Under the pieces are notes generated by a model, which was not told where the DNA came from, did no database searches, and saw only the letters and a program-made list of their open reading frames with translations. The translations under genes and the position numbers were made by a program. A stretch of DNA of 64,000 bases from Orobanche coerulescens (Eukaryota > Streptophyta > Magnoliopsida > Lamiales > Orobanchaceae), in NCBI GenBank assembly GCA_033398695.1, contig CM065815.1, forward strand, positions 104,436,501-104,500,500. Direction: 5' to 3'. This document shows, in pieces, positions 33,586 to 45,976 of this stretch (its first letter is position 1; every line of letters starts with the position of its first letter).

Positions 33586-34290
33586 CTCTAATATATAGTA
33601 TACAATGTAATACAAACTTTAAAATATATTATAATATATATAGTCTTTTTAATTTTATTTCATAATAAATTTAGTCGACAAATTAAAAAATTATTATAAT
33701 ATTTATATTATTTCTCATATTAGCACACAAAAAATTATTACAATATTTTATAATATTTTGTTTCACATAAATATTTATTATAATTTAGAGACATCCAATA
33801 ATTTTATTCCCTCCTAAATTAGTAATAACCCAAAATTTATTCCCTTCTATACTCTTATTTCCCCCTCCACCAATAATTCATTTCTCCTTAACGAAAATTT
33901 CATTTCCCTCTCCCTTCTTCCCCCTCGTTTATTCCAGAGTCGCCCATCTATCTTCTCTAACAAACCTAACGCTTAGTTCCTAAGTTTAACTTAACGAGAG
34001 AAAGAAGGGAAATGGATGGAAATAAGAAAAAAGAAAAAATATTTGGTATTCCTGAATTTTTTAGTGAAAAGAAACGGAAAGAAATGGAAGAAAAACTTTC
34101 CCTCCTAACTTTCCTTCCAATTTGGAAGGATTTGGAGAGAAAAGAATAAAATGGTTAATTTTCTTTCACTTTCTTCCAACTCGAAAACATAAAATACACT
34201 TTACTTGCACTTCCTTTCTCTTCTTTTCTCTCCTAATTTTCTTTCACTTTCTTTTCTCCCCTAATTTTCTTTCACTTTCTTTTCCAACTC
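33586..34290. other. AT-rich sequence, no gene seen
   Basis: AT-rich DNA to about 33850, then pyrimidine-rich stretches with repeated CTTTCACTTTCTT near 34160-34285. No coding frame is supported. Confidence 0.5.
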
Positions 34291-35135
34291 GACCTGCAAT
34301 GTTGTATGGCTCTGAATGTTGGGCGATGAAGAAGTCGCTTGAGAGCAAGTTGGAAGCGGCTGAAATGAGAATGTTACGCTGGTCGTGTGGTCGCACAATG
34401 TTAGATAGAATCTCGAACGGGGTCTTCAGGAACGCGCTAGAAGTGGCTCCCATTTCAGCGAAAGTTAGGGAAGGGAGATTGAGATGGTTTGACCACGTCC
34501 GCAGGAGGCAGGCATCTGCTCCGGTGAGGAGGGTCGAGAGTTTAGTAGTTGTCGGGGAGAGGAGGAGAGGCAGACCGAGGAGGACGTGGTAGGAGCAGCT
34601 GAGATTAGATTTGAAGGCCTTAAACCTTTCCGAGACCATGACTATTGATAGGTGCGCTTGGAGGCGCCAGATCAGAGTTGTGGATTTTTTAGTTGGGAGT
34701 GGTGCTGTAGTTGAGAGCCTCAGGGTTGGGTTGTCTCGGTTAGCTTTGATCTAGAGCATTGCATTTTTTAATTTGTTGTATATTTTATCCTATTGCCTTT
34801 TGCGTGTGGTGTATTTTTGACAGGGAGCTGTGCGCAGAGTCAATCTCTCTTCTGTTTAAGCAGCATTCATCGGGAGTGAAGTAGCCAAATTACTCTTAGG
34901 TAAGTTCCATGTGGATTAAGCCATGGGCTCAGGTATGATATTGAGTTTTTTCGTATCATATGCTTCCCTTTGTATTTTTCACTCAATATGTTGTTGTGCA
35001 CTAAGCTGAGGGTCTTCACGAAAATAGCCTCTCTACCATAATAGGTAAGGGCATGGTCTGCGTACATCTTACCCTCCCCAAACCCTGCTCTGAACGGGAT
35101 ATACTGAGTATATTTGATTTGGTTTGATTTTTTTC
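34291..35135 (+). mobile_element. LINE (RTE-type) 3' fragment
   Basis: It encodes the C-terminal end of a LINE reverse transcriptase: RPAMLYGSECWAM, EAAEMRMLRWSCG, DRISN and EGRLRWFDHVRRR, then a Gly/Arg-rich end (ERRRGRPRRTW). A TAG replaces the next codon at 34590-34592, after which the typical tail (RCAWRRQI) continues. The 3' UTR contains GTCTGCGTACATCTTACCCT at about 35054, a hallmark of plant RTE LINE tails. The 5' truncation is usual for LINE insertions. Confidence 0.8.
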
Positions 35136-35236
35136 TTTTCTTACCTTTACTAACACAAAGGAAGCGTAAAAGAAGCCCAGGCATCTCATCTTTATCGTCT
35201 CACAAATCTTAGGTCTCTCTCACCCCCATCCGTTTA

Positions 35237-37066
35237 TCTATAATACTATAAGATTGAGTCTCAAAAGTTAATGTGGAGTAATGAAGATAAAGGTTTTTGA
35301 GTTAAAAACAAGTTGGGGGCCTTTATTATTCGTCCATGCCTTACCTGCGTATAAATGCTTGCATCTCAAGAGTCTTTAAGTTAATGTGGAGTAATGAAGA
35401 TAGAGGTTTTAGAGTTAAAAACAAGATGGAGGCCTTTATTATTCGTCCATGCCTTACCTGCGTATAAATGCTTGCATCTCAAGAGTCTTTCGATTTTATT
35501 TAGCGGAATTAAACATGACCATGGAAGATGAATAGAAGATACAAAAAAGAATATAAACAGTTTGGCAGTTATAACAGAGAAGGATTATAAATAGAAGATA
35601 CAAACCCTCACAGTTTTTTGGGCACCAATCTTCACCACCATGCCCACATCATTTTCTCTTTAGCAATGGAAGTATTACCGTGCTATTAATTTTTTTTTAA
35701 TCTGTCATTTTCGTGTTTTGGTTGATGTGTGCAGGGAATGACTTCAAGTTCCACATACAAAAATATGAAAGGTTAGTTACTTTACATGCAGATTAATTGG
35801 TAAAAGGTTGTTTCGGTTGCACTGATTTTTTTATACATAATATTGTGATTCGTTCAAATCCATCGATCTATCACTGAATGAAAAAAATAAGATATGGTTT
35901 GAGTGTGTGAGCTAAGAATAGCAGAAAAGGGATATGGTTTTGCTTAGCTTCGGTCACATAAAGATAGATAGATACTTTGATTGTTTATTTCTTTTGTGGT
36001 TGAGTTTGGGGAGTGCGAACATAAGGGTTTCGTTAAGTGATGATGTATGTGATTTTGAGATGTAGATGGTGACTGCAAGTGAGGCGTGTTATAGTGTGTA
36101 GGGTTAGACTAAAAGAGAGTGTTATATGATTAGGGTTAAATTTGAGTGGGTTGTGTACCATATTTTTTGTAGTGTTTATGGGCTTAAAGGTAGTATGGGC
36201 TGGAACGGTTTGCAAAGCGGGTTAAGATTGACAACAAAATAACACTTGAGGTGCATACGTGTGCACAAGATTTTATATTTATTTTTTTCCTGACATAAGT
36301 AATGATTTTTTTATTCATGTGACCAAATTTTCATGTCTTTATAGGTACAAAGTTGGTGATGTGCTATGAGTTACCGTTTCAATGTGCCACACTTCAGTTT
36401 CATATGTCGAAAATATGTCGCATTAAGTATTGATTCCCACTTTGGTTTCATTGTTTTTAGTTTCTAGCTTGAACAAAAATATAACGTCAGTTATGTATCT
36501 TTGGGTTTTTTAATATTCCCTCATTTTCAAATGTAATGCAATGTTTGACTTGCCATACTGCATGATTATAAACATTCCTACATGATGAAAGTAAAGATAT
36601 TTAATAATAAAATAGTATCAAGATGTTAAGCCACAAAAGATTGTTAGTGCCATATAACTTTCACATAAAAGGCCACTGAATTGGCCACCTTGGACAATAC
36701 AGATTCCATGTCCACATATAGGAAACTAACCCATCAATTAAGTGTCTAAAAAAATAATAATAACAATAAAATTAAGGCATGGTGAAGATAACCAATTTTT
36801 CCTACTAACTGGATCGATAAAAAGCATCACGGTATGTGCATATATATGTTTCATGGTAACACATCACAACTTAATAACAGAAAACCCATTTATAAAACAC
36901 AAAACGACAAAACCAAAACAAACATCAAACATTTTTAAATTTTTATACAACAAAATAAAAACATTTCATAAAACATACTAAAATCTTAAACAAAAATAAG
37001 CGTACACTAATGATATGCGAGTGTCTATGAATTAATTAGATTAAAAGCCCGTGCGTAGCACGAGTT
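35237..37066 (+). mobile_element. Possible degenerate Helitron
   Basis: The left end resembles a plant Helitron start (TCTATAATACTATAAGATTG). The right end has AAAAGCCCGTGCGTAGCACGAG, a short hairpin like those just before Helitron 3' ends. The terminal CTRR is not recognisable and no Rep/helicase is present, so any Helitron would be non-autonomous and worn. Its interior shows no supported gene. Confidence 0.35.
35256..35491 (+). repeat. 113-bp tandem duplication
   Basis: Two adjacent copies of a unit containing GTTAATGTGGAGTAATGAAG and CTTACCTGCGTATAAATGCT start near 35266 and 35379. They differ at a few positions. Confidence 0.85.
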
Positions 37067-37249
37067 ATGCATGCCTCGTTCTCTATATCTCTCTACTATT
37101 ATTTCTCTCCCCACACTCTGCTTTATCCCTCACACATCGAACACACACACGAAACTTTCATCTACAGTACACTCACAACAGATTACACATGCCACACGGA
37201 CATATAAATCGGGAAAGTGCGAAGGCAGAATCTGACTCGGCTTGATTCG

Positions 37250-39480
37250 ATGATGATGGAAGAAGCGGAAGAGATGCTATGGTCTCGGACTTCAGGTAAA
37301 AGTCTCGATTTTCTGAAAAAGTAATTTGGGTTCAAAATTTCCCTTTTAAGAACTTTGAAATTAGGATTGAAAAAATCACGGTCGTTGATGTGTTTGCGAC
37401 TCTGGCTCCCAGTAGCTCAACACGGACAGAGGTGAGGGCTCGGGTTGAGGTCAGTTTGATATTTAAATCCTTGTATGGGATGGGGCGGTGGTGTTATTTT
37501 GAATGTGGGCTCGACACTTTCAGTGGGCTAGTTTTGTGTTTAGTTTTGTCATTTTATTAGAATAGGGTCTGCTGTAGATTTGTGGTTTGGATGGTGATGG
37601 GGGCGGTGGTGTCTGTTTTTGCAATTAGGACTTCTCTTTGTCTCTCTTTCTTCCCCATCTCTTTCTCTCTCTCTCTCTCGTTCTCTACGTCTCTATGTCT
37701 CTATGTGTTTCTCTTATGGTATATGTATATATAAGCGTTAAAAGTGTTATATGTATGTTCAAATTGGAGATTATGAGTTCAGTTTGTTCAATCAAAGTTA
37801 TAATATGTATGTTCCATTAGGGAATAGATGTATGTGTTATATATTCGATTTGGGGACTATTTCTATGTAAATACTTATTTAGATATCTGGTTTAGGTGAT
37901 TACTCTTTAGTTTAGGGCTTATTTAATTCGACTCTTTTGTATGTGCAGATTCTACTTAGTCTAATGGTTATTTAATTCCTTTTCGCAGCAAGAATACATT
38001 TGAGGAATCAGTGCTTGGGATTTCAACTTGAAAGATTTAAAGAACCGGGCTGCATGGTATGTTGTTTGTTCAAGATATCATCTTTAACATGTGATACATT
38101 GGCAATAAATCACAAATAATAGCTGACTTGTGTTTTACATTCTACATAAACAAGATTCGATATGACAATAGAAGAAAATAAAGATGCATCATTATTTATA
38201 CTAACATTCTTGAAATTATTATTCTTAATATCTGTTTGGCAGGTCTACTATCAAGACATTGTGCTAGAAGACACCAATGTAGTCAAAGGATTGATCCAAT
38301 ATGTATAAATTAGAAAGAGAAATATTGATTGTTGGAGCTGGATCGAAATGAGGCTTTATTAGGTATGCATTTAATATTTTACAAAGCTCAAGTTTGTTTA
38401 TTTGAGTTATTTTTGTATTTAATAAGGTTACTTCTTATTCTAAACAAGAGGCAAGAATCACTTTGTAATATATTAATTTATTGGATTTATGTACCAGATC
38501 TTCGAGGAAATGATGCACCTCTCAGTCTCTCTGTATATTTTGCTCTCTCTCTCTCTCTCTCTCTCTCTCATTCTATTGTGTTTGTAATGTTTTATGCTTT
38601 GAATGTTCTTTTTGATTGATTTGTATGTATATGTGTGATGCATGACTCTGTAACCAATGAGTTGGTTTAATTTGTGATTTTTTTTTTGATAATATAAACT
38701 GAAAACAGAGATTAAAAGGAACAAACTGCAGTTGAATTGAAATAACATGATAAGGACGGGTTGCAGCCATATGTACAGTCATATGATTGATTCAGTGAGG
38801 ACTACGAATATCTCTGTACATTATCTATTATCGAATATAGATTGTATCCCAGAATTTTGCTTTGATCATATTTTTTTAAGGATTCAAGTGAAGAGGAAAG
38901 AACACAGATGCTAATGGAATATCAAGTGCTTGTAGTGTATAATTTTATTCTTTTGTATGTATGAAGTTATCGTATAGTAACTAATATCTTTGGTTTCAAA
39001 CAGAACATATCGCTGTGGAAGAGTAAAACTGCACTCAATACTGAATCCCCCTAGCGAATGTCACCATGCGGAGAATTGCGATGCATTGTATGGTAGTTGA
39101 AGTATTATTTCCTTCTATAATTAGAGGAAGCCATTTGTTCTTTCTCTGCACTAAAAATATGTAACTGATGAGGTTTCTTATGTGAACAGCCATGGAGCTA
39201 GCCTTACCTTTAGAGAAGCTGACAAATGGGTAACTTCTGAGCCTGCGTCCAACTCTATTATTTGAAGTTTTATTAGTTGTTGTGTGGCGTTGGTATGCAT
39301 GTTACATCTGAACGATGAACCCGTAATGAGCAGATGCCTTTAAAGCTTAAACCAACTCTACTTATTCTCATTCCAGATTTTTGTTTTCCATCTTAAAGGT
39401 CAAGGATGTTCGTGCCACCCAACTTCTGTTGGATAGTATTGCAAAAAGAGCAGCTATGGTCAGTCTTTATTTTAGGTGTA
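37250..39480 (+). pseudogene. Possible relic of a multi-exon host gene
   Basis: Short coding-like segments flanked by splice-like signals occur here: 37250-37293 (ATG start, then GTAAA), 37990-38058 joined in phase to 38242-38308 (ending with a stop), 39003-39097, 39188-39228 and 39402-39460. The pair at 37990 and 38242 gives one open reading across an AG..GT boundary (LRNQCLGFQLERF then VYYQDIVLEDTNVV). I do not recognise the protein and cannot link all pieces in one frame. CT-rich leader-like DNA precedes the first ATG. Confidence 0.22.
38541..38570 (+). repeat. (CT)n microsatellite
   Basis: About fourteen CT dinucleotides in a row inside AT-rich DNA. A shorter CT run lies at 37664-37680. 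Confidence 0.95.
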
Positions 39481-39800
39481 CCATGTATATATAAATTATA
39501 TATTTTCTAGGAGCCTTGTTTTTTTTTTTAATCTTGATGTTGTTTATGATCTATTGAGGACTGAGAAGGGTTTTTTTTAATGCTAAAAAAATATGTGCTT
39601 TTGCTATCCATTAATAATGGGGCTTCATGGAGAAGAAGTCATCACCATTATGTATCTGATAATGGTAACAATAGCAGCAGTTTAGGAAGGAGTGGTTCTA
39701 AGCCTGATACTAATACCGATAAAGAAGCACCATTAATTTCCTCGAGGATATTACATCTTGGTAGAAACCAACACACCAACCAGAGGTCGTCTCCATGAAA

Positions 39801-40707
39801 GTTGCAATTGCTATTGCACTCCATCCTTTCGGTAGCATTTATCTCTTTAAATTGGTAATGGAAAGTGTATTGTGCTGTTATAGGTTCAGGGGTTTAGCAT
39901 GTTCTTTTTGTGAATGGTGAAAATATTTTTCATTTTATGTTGTAACAATAATTATATAGTATGTACAATTGTGGCTCATTACATTGTATTACTTGAATAA
40001 CTTAATTTGTTTGAATTAGTTTTGTATCTAGTATGGCAAAATTAGGAAATGATCTTCGGTTTACTTTTAAATTTGCAGACTTTTGTTAATTTAAATAATT
40101 CTATACATATGCATATTTAAGAAATTTTTATATTTTTCTTTGTAACTATTGTGTTAAAGATAGTTGACCAGTGTATTAAAATTGTAAAACCATTCTGTAA
40201 AAAAAAAACAGTTTTAAACTAATGACAATAAAGGCAAGTAATTATTAAAAGAAAACTATTGCACATGTTAATCTCACAATTGTTATAAATGCATAAAGCT
40301 TTGTGTAAAAACAATACAAACAATTCTTCCCTTAAAACTAAACCGTTGTGTGAAATCAACAAAAGCAATCATTTTAAAAAATAAAACTATTGTGTACTTA
40401 TCTATTCAAAAATGGTTCACCAAAAATGGTCCAGTCAAAGAAAGCTGAACCAGTAAACAAATGTTTGTCTAATGAAAAACACTTGATTTATTTATTGGTT
40501 GACAACGGTTTTAGAATATTGTGTTGTTGTTTCTAAATATTATACAACGTTCTGTAAAACACCGTATGTTGTCGTCAATAAAATCAAACAACATATTCTG
40601 TACTATTGTCTGAGGCACTTAAGAGACGGCGTCTCAAAAGACAACGAAAAAACATGGGGTTAGACAACGGGCAAAAATCATTGTCTGATGCAGTTTTTCT
40701 TGTAGTG
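39801..40707 (+). mobile_element. CACTA 3' terminus with subterminal repeats
   Basis: It ends GCAGTTTTTCTTGTAGTG, the reverse complement of the common plant CACTA end CACTACAAGAAAA. The preceding 600 bp are dense in ACAACG, TTGTCTGATG and ACTATTGTGT motifs in both orientations, typical subterminal sites. The other end was not located, so the left limit is approximate. Confidence 0.6.
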
Positions 40708-40815
40708 CCAGATTTTTAGAAAGGACAAGTTTGGTCTCTTACTAGTCCATTTCTAAAATGGTGTCTTTTCAACTACTTTAGATGGAACATGGTTAAGGGT
40801 GAATGCTGTTGTTTG

Positions 40816-41215
40816 TTAGGCGTGACCCCAAAATGATAATGGAAGCTCCATCCGACTCATCATAGATCGAACCATATCTAATAAAGTTCGATTCCTCCTC
40901 TTGGACACTCCATTATATTGAGGTGTTCCAGTAGGAGTAAGTTGTAAAACAATTCCACAACTCCTAAGATGATCATCGAATTCTTGGCTCAAGTATTCAC
41001 CACCTCGATCCGATCGAAGGGCTTTTCTTGCGAAGTTGATTCTGTACTTCACTAGGTAATATTTTGAACATTTCAAAAGATTCATGTTTTATGCTTCATA
41101 AGATAAACATATCCATACTGGCTGAAAGCATCGATAGAAGTGAGAAGTATTGGTATCCGCCTATGGCATGAGTGCTAAGAGGTCTGCATACATCAGTATG
41201 TAATAGGCCTAATAG
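40816..41215 (-). pseudogene. pol: Ty1/copia integrase fragment
   Basis: The minus strand encodes the copia integrase core: LHTDVC and THAIGGYQYF upstream with shifts, then ALRSDRGGEYLSQEFDDHL, GTPQYNGVSKRRNRTLLDM and LPLSFWGHA. The second Asp and the Glu-equivalent region (here SKRRNRT) are visible. The usual W before NGV is Y and the usual E is K, so the catalytic Glu is lost. No LTRs are nearby. Confidence 0.85.
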
Positions 41216-41519
41216 ATGGGGCAGCATGATGATGTGGGTACACAATGATGTTAGTCGTCCGAGGTGTTATTCTAGTTTGTGTTCGTGTTTTGAATAAGTA
41301 CTCGAACACATCGTTCGTTTGTTGTTTAATTTTAATATTTATGTGTTAGTGATTTCTATTCAGTGATGTTATTTACAATTAAACCCGGTTAATAATAATT
41401 ACTACATTGCTGGTATTCACATAGTGTGTTTGTGTTTGTTTTACATGTTAGCCTAGTAAATCCTTACATAAAAGATTTATGGTGCTGTAATATTCTCTGA
41501 ATATCTCAATGGTATTACA
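41216..41519 (+). repeat. Diverged end of a Tekay-type LTR
   Basis: The last 70 bp (GGTGCTGTAATATTCTCTGAATATC.. ending GGTATTACA) are collinear with the 3' end of LTRs A and C but much diverged. The left boundary is uncertain and no primer site follows. Confidence 0.5.
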
Positions 41520-43470
41520 TGGCCGAAGAGGATCTTTAGGACAAGGGAACACATACGCTTCCTCATCACATGTTGATGAGATTCATTTGACTACACTAGA
41601 GGGCGATAGAGATGAGATGGACTTCGATGCGCACATTGATCTATTCGACCCCAATAGAGCCACTTAGTTTGATGCTGACGGTTCATTTCCATGTTGATGA
41701 TGCTTGCTTGACATGACCTCCCTAAGTATAATATTTAGGGTGATAGGTCAAGACCTGCATTTAACTTATAACTAAATGAATTGTCAAGATGCAGAACAAA
41801 TAATTTGTAAGCTTGTGATTGATTCAATTATTTTGTCGTAGGTTGATGCTGGATGATACAATTGGTAGTTATAGGTAGGGTAGTCCATAGGAATATCAAT
41901 GAGAGAGAATGTACCAGGAAAGAAGTCACTGCCCCCCATAAGGACTTCCTTTTTACCAAGTTCCACGTAAAATTTATATAAGTTTAAAATTCTTTAAAAA
42001 TTTGAAAAATTCCTAAAAATTTAAAGTTTAAAATTTTGAAATTGCTGAAATTGATCTACTTACACAAACGTGTCTAAACAATCAATCTGATGTTTATTTT
42101 TCATATAGTAGATAGTGTTTGCATTTTCTGACTGGGTAGACGGCGCTCAGTAGGTGTCAGACCGCATAATTTATGTCTGAATAGGTGGTGCTTAGTATGT
42201 GTTGGACCACATATTTATGCCTCGATAGCCCACGCCCAATGTGTGTAGGACCGCCTATTTTATATCTGGGTAGAGATCGCCCAATATGTGTCAGATCACT
42301 ATATATTGAATATATATTGGTATATGTTGGTATATGTTTGTATATGTTGTTATAAATTGCAAGTTTATATTTTTCGTATAATCTTTTTTTAGGGGAGATG
42401 TTGCCGAAATTTTATCATGGATTTCAGTGTAAGATTTTTCCGTAGAAACACCATCTACGGGACTCGGAGCATGAGGCTACTGTAAAGAAAGTATTCATGT
42501 ATCATGCTGGTAGATGGTACACCAACATTTTATATGATATGAGACAGACTAGGACAATGTCATATTATGTATCGGAGTGGATATGAGTCGTGCCATACTT
42601 AGTGGTTGAAGGTCGTGTTTTGGAGATGTCATGTAAGTACAGCCTTAAAAGGCTGAGTGAGCCCCTGGGTAGCGGTATTGGGGTATTCAAGCATATTGGT
42701 TAATCTCACTCTATGCTTGGACATGTTAGAGCTATGGTAAATATCACTTCACAAACCATTAAATTGTTTTTCTAACACTTGTCATTTCTTTCTTTATGAT
42801 AGTTTGTTAATTTCAAGAAAGATGAGTTGGGTATGGATTCTACTTGGTGTGATTGCTTCGTCCATACGAATATAAAGAAGGATGGTACTTATGTTGACGA
42901 CCGATCAAAGGCTCCGACTGCAAGTATATTTATTTACTTTTTATCTTCTGTTTGCGTAGTTAGTAATTATATTTATATATAGTTATGAATGTACGTATAT
43001 TTTGCAACATCTATTTGTTTTGTATCTGTATGATAGGAAGTGGTCGAGTGACGCATATCAGAGGCAAAGGCGGCAGGGGGAAAGCCTCACATCAACCAGA
43101 TTTATCTCATGGTCGTGGGCGAGCCAAGCAAGGACCATTACTAATGACTCGGATGAATATCAGGCATTTTCGTGCAGGAGGGTGATAAAGGCGCATTTCC
43201 TTCGGTGCCGATAGAGAGCCGACATCTGCGGCATTAGGTTGAGTAGCGTCAACAAATATAGGCTGAGATGACAACATAGTTTGAGCTGACTATTCTTCAG
43301 ATGCAGAGGTAGACACACATGGAGATGCAAACGCAAAATTCCGGCTCTTAAGAAGACTCAGGTGCAGCAGTTGGTTGAACAAATGATGCAGGATCAACAG
43401 TAGGGAGAATTTTTTATTTCTCGTACACAACCACCACTGAGTCCCGATGAACGCTCTAAACTATAGACAT
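41520..43470 (+). pseudogene. CACTA-associated 'Transposase_24'-type protein remnant
   Basis: Pieces in several frames read like the plant transposase family often carried by CACTA elements: RWYTNILYDMRQTR near 42510, KRLSEPLGSGIGVFKHIG near 42650 (family wording: NR..P.G..HTGGS), then TNIKKDGTYVDDRS near 42870 (family: H.KKDGTFVD.RS), and a Gln-rich end near 43300. Introns and stops intervene. It is a decayed gene with no intact frame. Confidence 0.5.
42130..42300 (+). repeat. Four imperfect ~46-bp repeats
   Basis: Four diverged units follow the pattern GGTAG..GCTCAGTAGGTGTCAGACCGC..TTTATGTCT. They lie within the CACTA remnant. Confidence 0.65.
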
Positions 43471-43592
43471 GTTGTTTTTTTTCAAACTTTGTAGACAAAA
43501 TCACTTTTTCGGAAAATATTATACTAAATTGACATTTTATATTGTAGTGTTTTCTCTTTTTAGTTGTCTAATTAGCATGGTCGATTTTTATA

Positions 43593-43814
43593 CTCCCTCC
43601 ATCGCTCAAATTTGTTCTTGAGAAATATACACATGTTTTACTAAAAATTGTCATGTTTATTTTAGAGTATAGTGTGGGTGGAGAAGGGATCCCACAACTA
43701 GTGGTGTTGTTGAGGGTATAAATAGGTATTTATATGGGATAGTGCCCATAAATGGTATAAGACAAATTTTGGGGACGTACCAAAAAAAATTTAGGAAGTT
43801 GGGGACAGAGGGAG
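43593..43814. mobile_element. Stowaway-type MITE
   Basis: The element begins CTCCCTCCATCGCTCAAA and ends GGGGACAGAGGGAG, terminal inverted repeats typical of Stowaway (Tc1/mariner) MITEs. It is flanked by TA on both sides (43591-43592 and 43815-43816). Its 222-bp length and lack of coding capacity fit. Confidence 0.88.
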
Positions 43815-43816
43815 TA

Positions 43817-44330
43817 TTATGCAAGTTATATAAAAAACAAAAATACACATAAATTAACAATGAAACAAGAGATATTTACAAATTACGGACAAAATTATTG
43901 TACGAAAGGACAATTCAGTCAAAAAACCAAATTGACTTGATTTACCAATGGATCTAGCAGAAAATTCTGTCAGTAACTGTGTTGGTAAATTACTAGCAGC
44001 TGTCAAAGTCTTCGAAAACTATTCACCTACAATGACTTTGTTGACCAATAAAGTTCGCTAAACCAGCAGTATTGTTCCAAGCGGAATATCTGGACTTGAC
44101 CGACAGATAATTCCATCAGTAAATAACAAGTTATTCGTTGTAAAAGCTACGGGATTCTGAATGTGAAACAGAGACCTAATGTTCGATATTTGTATGAGAG
44201 GATGGGAGTAGAAAAGCACGAATGTTGAACTTTAATTAGGGTCACGTTGAGGATTAGTGTTAGACCCTTAGGAAGTCGGCGCGCAATGACTTGGAACCTG
44301 ATGGGCAGGGTTTCGAGTCATGGTGCATTG
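43817..44330. other. No feature recognised
   Basis: About 500 bp with no supported ORF and no similarity to the other elements in this window. Confidence 0.4.
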
Positions 44331-44334
44331 TGGG

Positions 44335-44570
44335 TTCTCGGGTAAGTCGATGGGGCTTAGTCGGGATTGTGCTCGGGCAAGTCGGTGGGACTTGGCCGGG
44401 AAATATGGGCACTCGAGTAAGTCGGTGGGGCTTAGTCGGGATTATGTTTGGGCAATTCGGAGGGGCTTGGTCGAAAAAATACATATTCGGGTAAGTTAGG
44501 AGAACTTAGACGAAAAAAGAGAAAGGGGAACTTGAACGAATCGGTGGGACTTGGTCAAGAAAGTGCGAGT
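44335..44570 (+). repeat. Minisatellite with GGTAAGTCGGTGGGGCTT-like units
   Basis: About six to seven imperfect units of 30-40 bp repeat AAGTCGGTGGGGCTTAGTCG. The open frames through it on both strands are a by-product of repetition and are not called genes. Confidence 0.8.
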
Positions 44571-44939
44571 GGGACATTGGGGGATGGACCTCATGAAGGT
44601 TAACTTGGGCATACATCGGGAAAAGGGTCTCAAGGGTATGTGAAGTCATGATGGAGTAATGTTCAGTCCTAATTAGGGATTTGGGTAGTCTTAACTGTGG
44701 AAATACCAGGCTAATACACCACACACAATACACAATAATCTCTTAACAACACATTAATAATCTAAATAGGGCTGTGGCCTCAGCCAAAATATTTTAGTTC
44801 AAATTTAGAAAGACAGAGAGTAAAATAAGTTCATTGCCCACGCCGAGGAATTCAACGACATCCTTAAAACAATAACTAGTTTACTTGACTAACTTCAACA
44901 AACTGTTTAAGCATAACATAATGAATACACAGACTCGAG

Positions 44940-45309
44940 CCTCATCATCATGCTTGGCCATCATTACCATGCGATTCTCGTGCTGGATCCTCAGCTCGCC
45001 CGATACCTGAAATGTATGAAACGTATTTCCCCCATTTAAGAAGTTAGCATCTGAATAGCTAGTGCAAGTACGCAATTACACTACATTATATCATATACGA
45101 TTCAACATAGTTATTTCGTTTAGAAGGCATTTGAAAACCAAATTCCGGAATATCACATTTACGTCAAACATCATTTTCATAAACATTACATCAACTCATT
45201 TCATCACAACAAGAACATCCATAATTGGTAACCCGTGGTCGTACCCATTAGTATCGACCCCCAGAGGCCCCGTCGGACCGTCCCGGGGTGGGAAACCACT
45301 TCTGCGGCC
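44940..45309 (-). repeat. LTR fragment J (minus orientation)
   Basis: It is collinear with 47265-47640 of element D's 3' LTR: TACCTGAAAT, GTATTTCCCCCATTTAAG, CTAGTGCAAGTAC, TTCCGGAATAT and AGGCCCCGTCGGACCGTCCC. It stops at 45309 where element E's LTR begins, so E probably inserted into it. The stem halves of one hairpin are mutated. Confidence 0.65.
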
Positions 45310-45587
45310 TGTAATACCATCGGTATTTCATCCTTGATTACCTTGTACTGTGTGATTCCTTATAGTGTGATAATGCCATTTCTATTATGTGATTTCATTA
45401 AATGCTATTTCGATACAATTGTGTGATGTGGATGAAATGGAGGTGACGCACCTTGACGCCGTTGGACAATCGTCGGTGCGAATATGACGGTGGCCAACGT
45501 CTTGTTCCCCGATAAATTGTTGATGAGTGGAAAGGATGGTCACCCCGAAATAGTTAAAACGTGAATATATGACTAAGGAACTGAATG

Positions 45588-45955
45588 TCTAATGCACGCT
45601 ATAGAACCTGCATAACGTACGCTAAAACTGATACATTACGCACGTTAAAGTGACATGGTTATGTACGTAATGGTTGAGTTGGTCTTCCAACTAGAATCTT
45701 CCTTTTGACGTGGATTGGGTTACTTTCGGCGGGCTAGAAGACAAACGAGTCAAACCCTTATAATGTACGCTATTCGCAAAGTTTAACGTACGCTACGGTC
45801 AGGCGCCTTACGTACGCTATTGCAGCCTACGTACGTAACAGATGAGTGCAATTCAGTCATTAGCCTCTGGACGACCTTTACATATGCTAACAGCAGAACA
45901 TTACGCACATAACGAGCATTCCGTACGTAAAGCATGGGACTTTAACGTACGTTAA
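45588..45955. repeat. TTACGTACGTAA-type palindrome array in LTR E
   Basis: About twelve boxes (TAACGTACGCTA, TTACGCACGTTA, CTACGTACGTAA, TTAACGTACGTTA and others) start near 45590, 45613, 45636, 45659; 45761, 45784, 45808, 45828; 45878, 45901, 45921, 45943. This gives three rows of four at about 20-24 bp spacing. A spacer between rows contains GTTGGTCTTCCAAC. Confidence 0.88.
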
Positions 45956-45968
45956 TAAGATCGAGTGC

Positions 45969-45976
45969 TATAAAAT
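45969..45976 (+). promoter_or_regulatory. TATA box of LTR E
   Basis: TATAAAAT about 14 bp downstream of the last palindrome, followed by a C-rich leader. Confidence 0.6.

Noticed and set aside
34244..34639. Minus-strand open frame of 131 codons
   Set aside because: It is antisense to the recognisable LINE reverse transcriptase end on the plus strand.
44260..44494. Open frames on both strands over the minisatellite
   Set aside because: Openness on both strands follows from repeat length and base composition. The proteins are low-complexity repeats with no domain.
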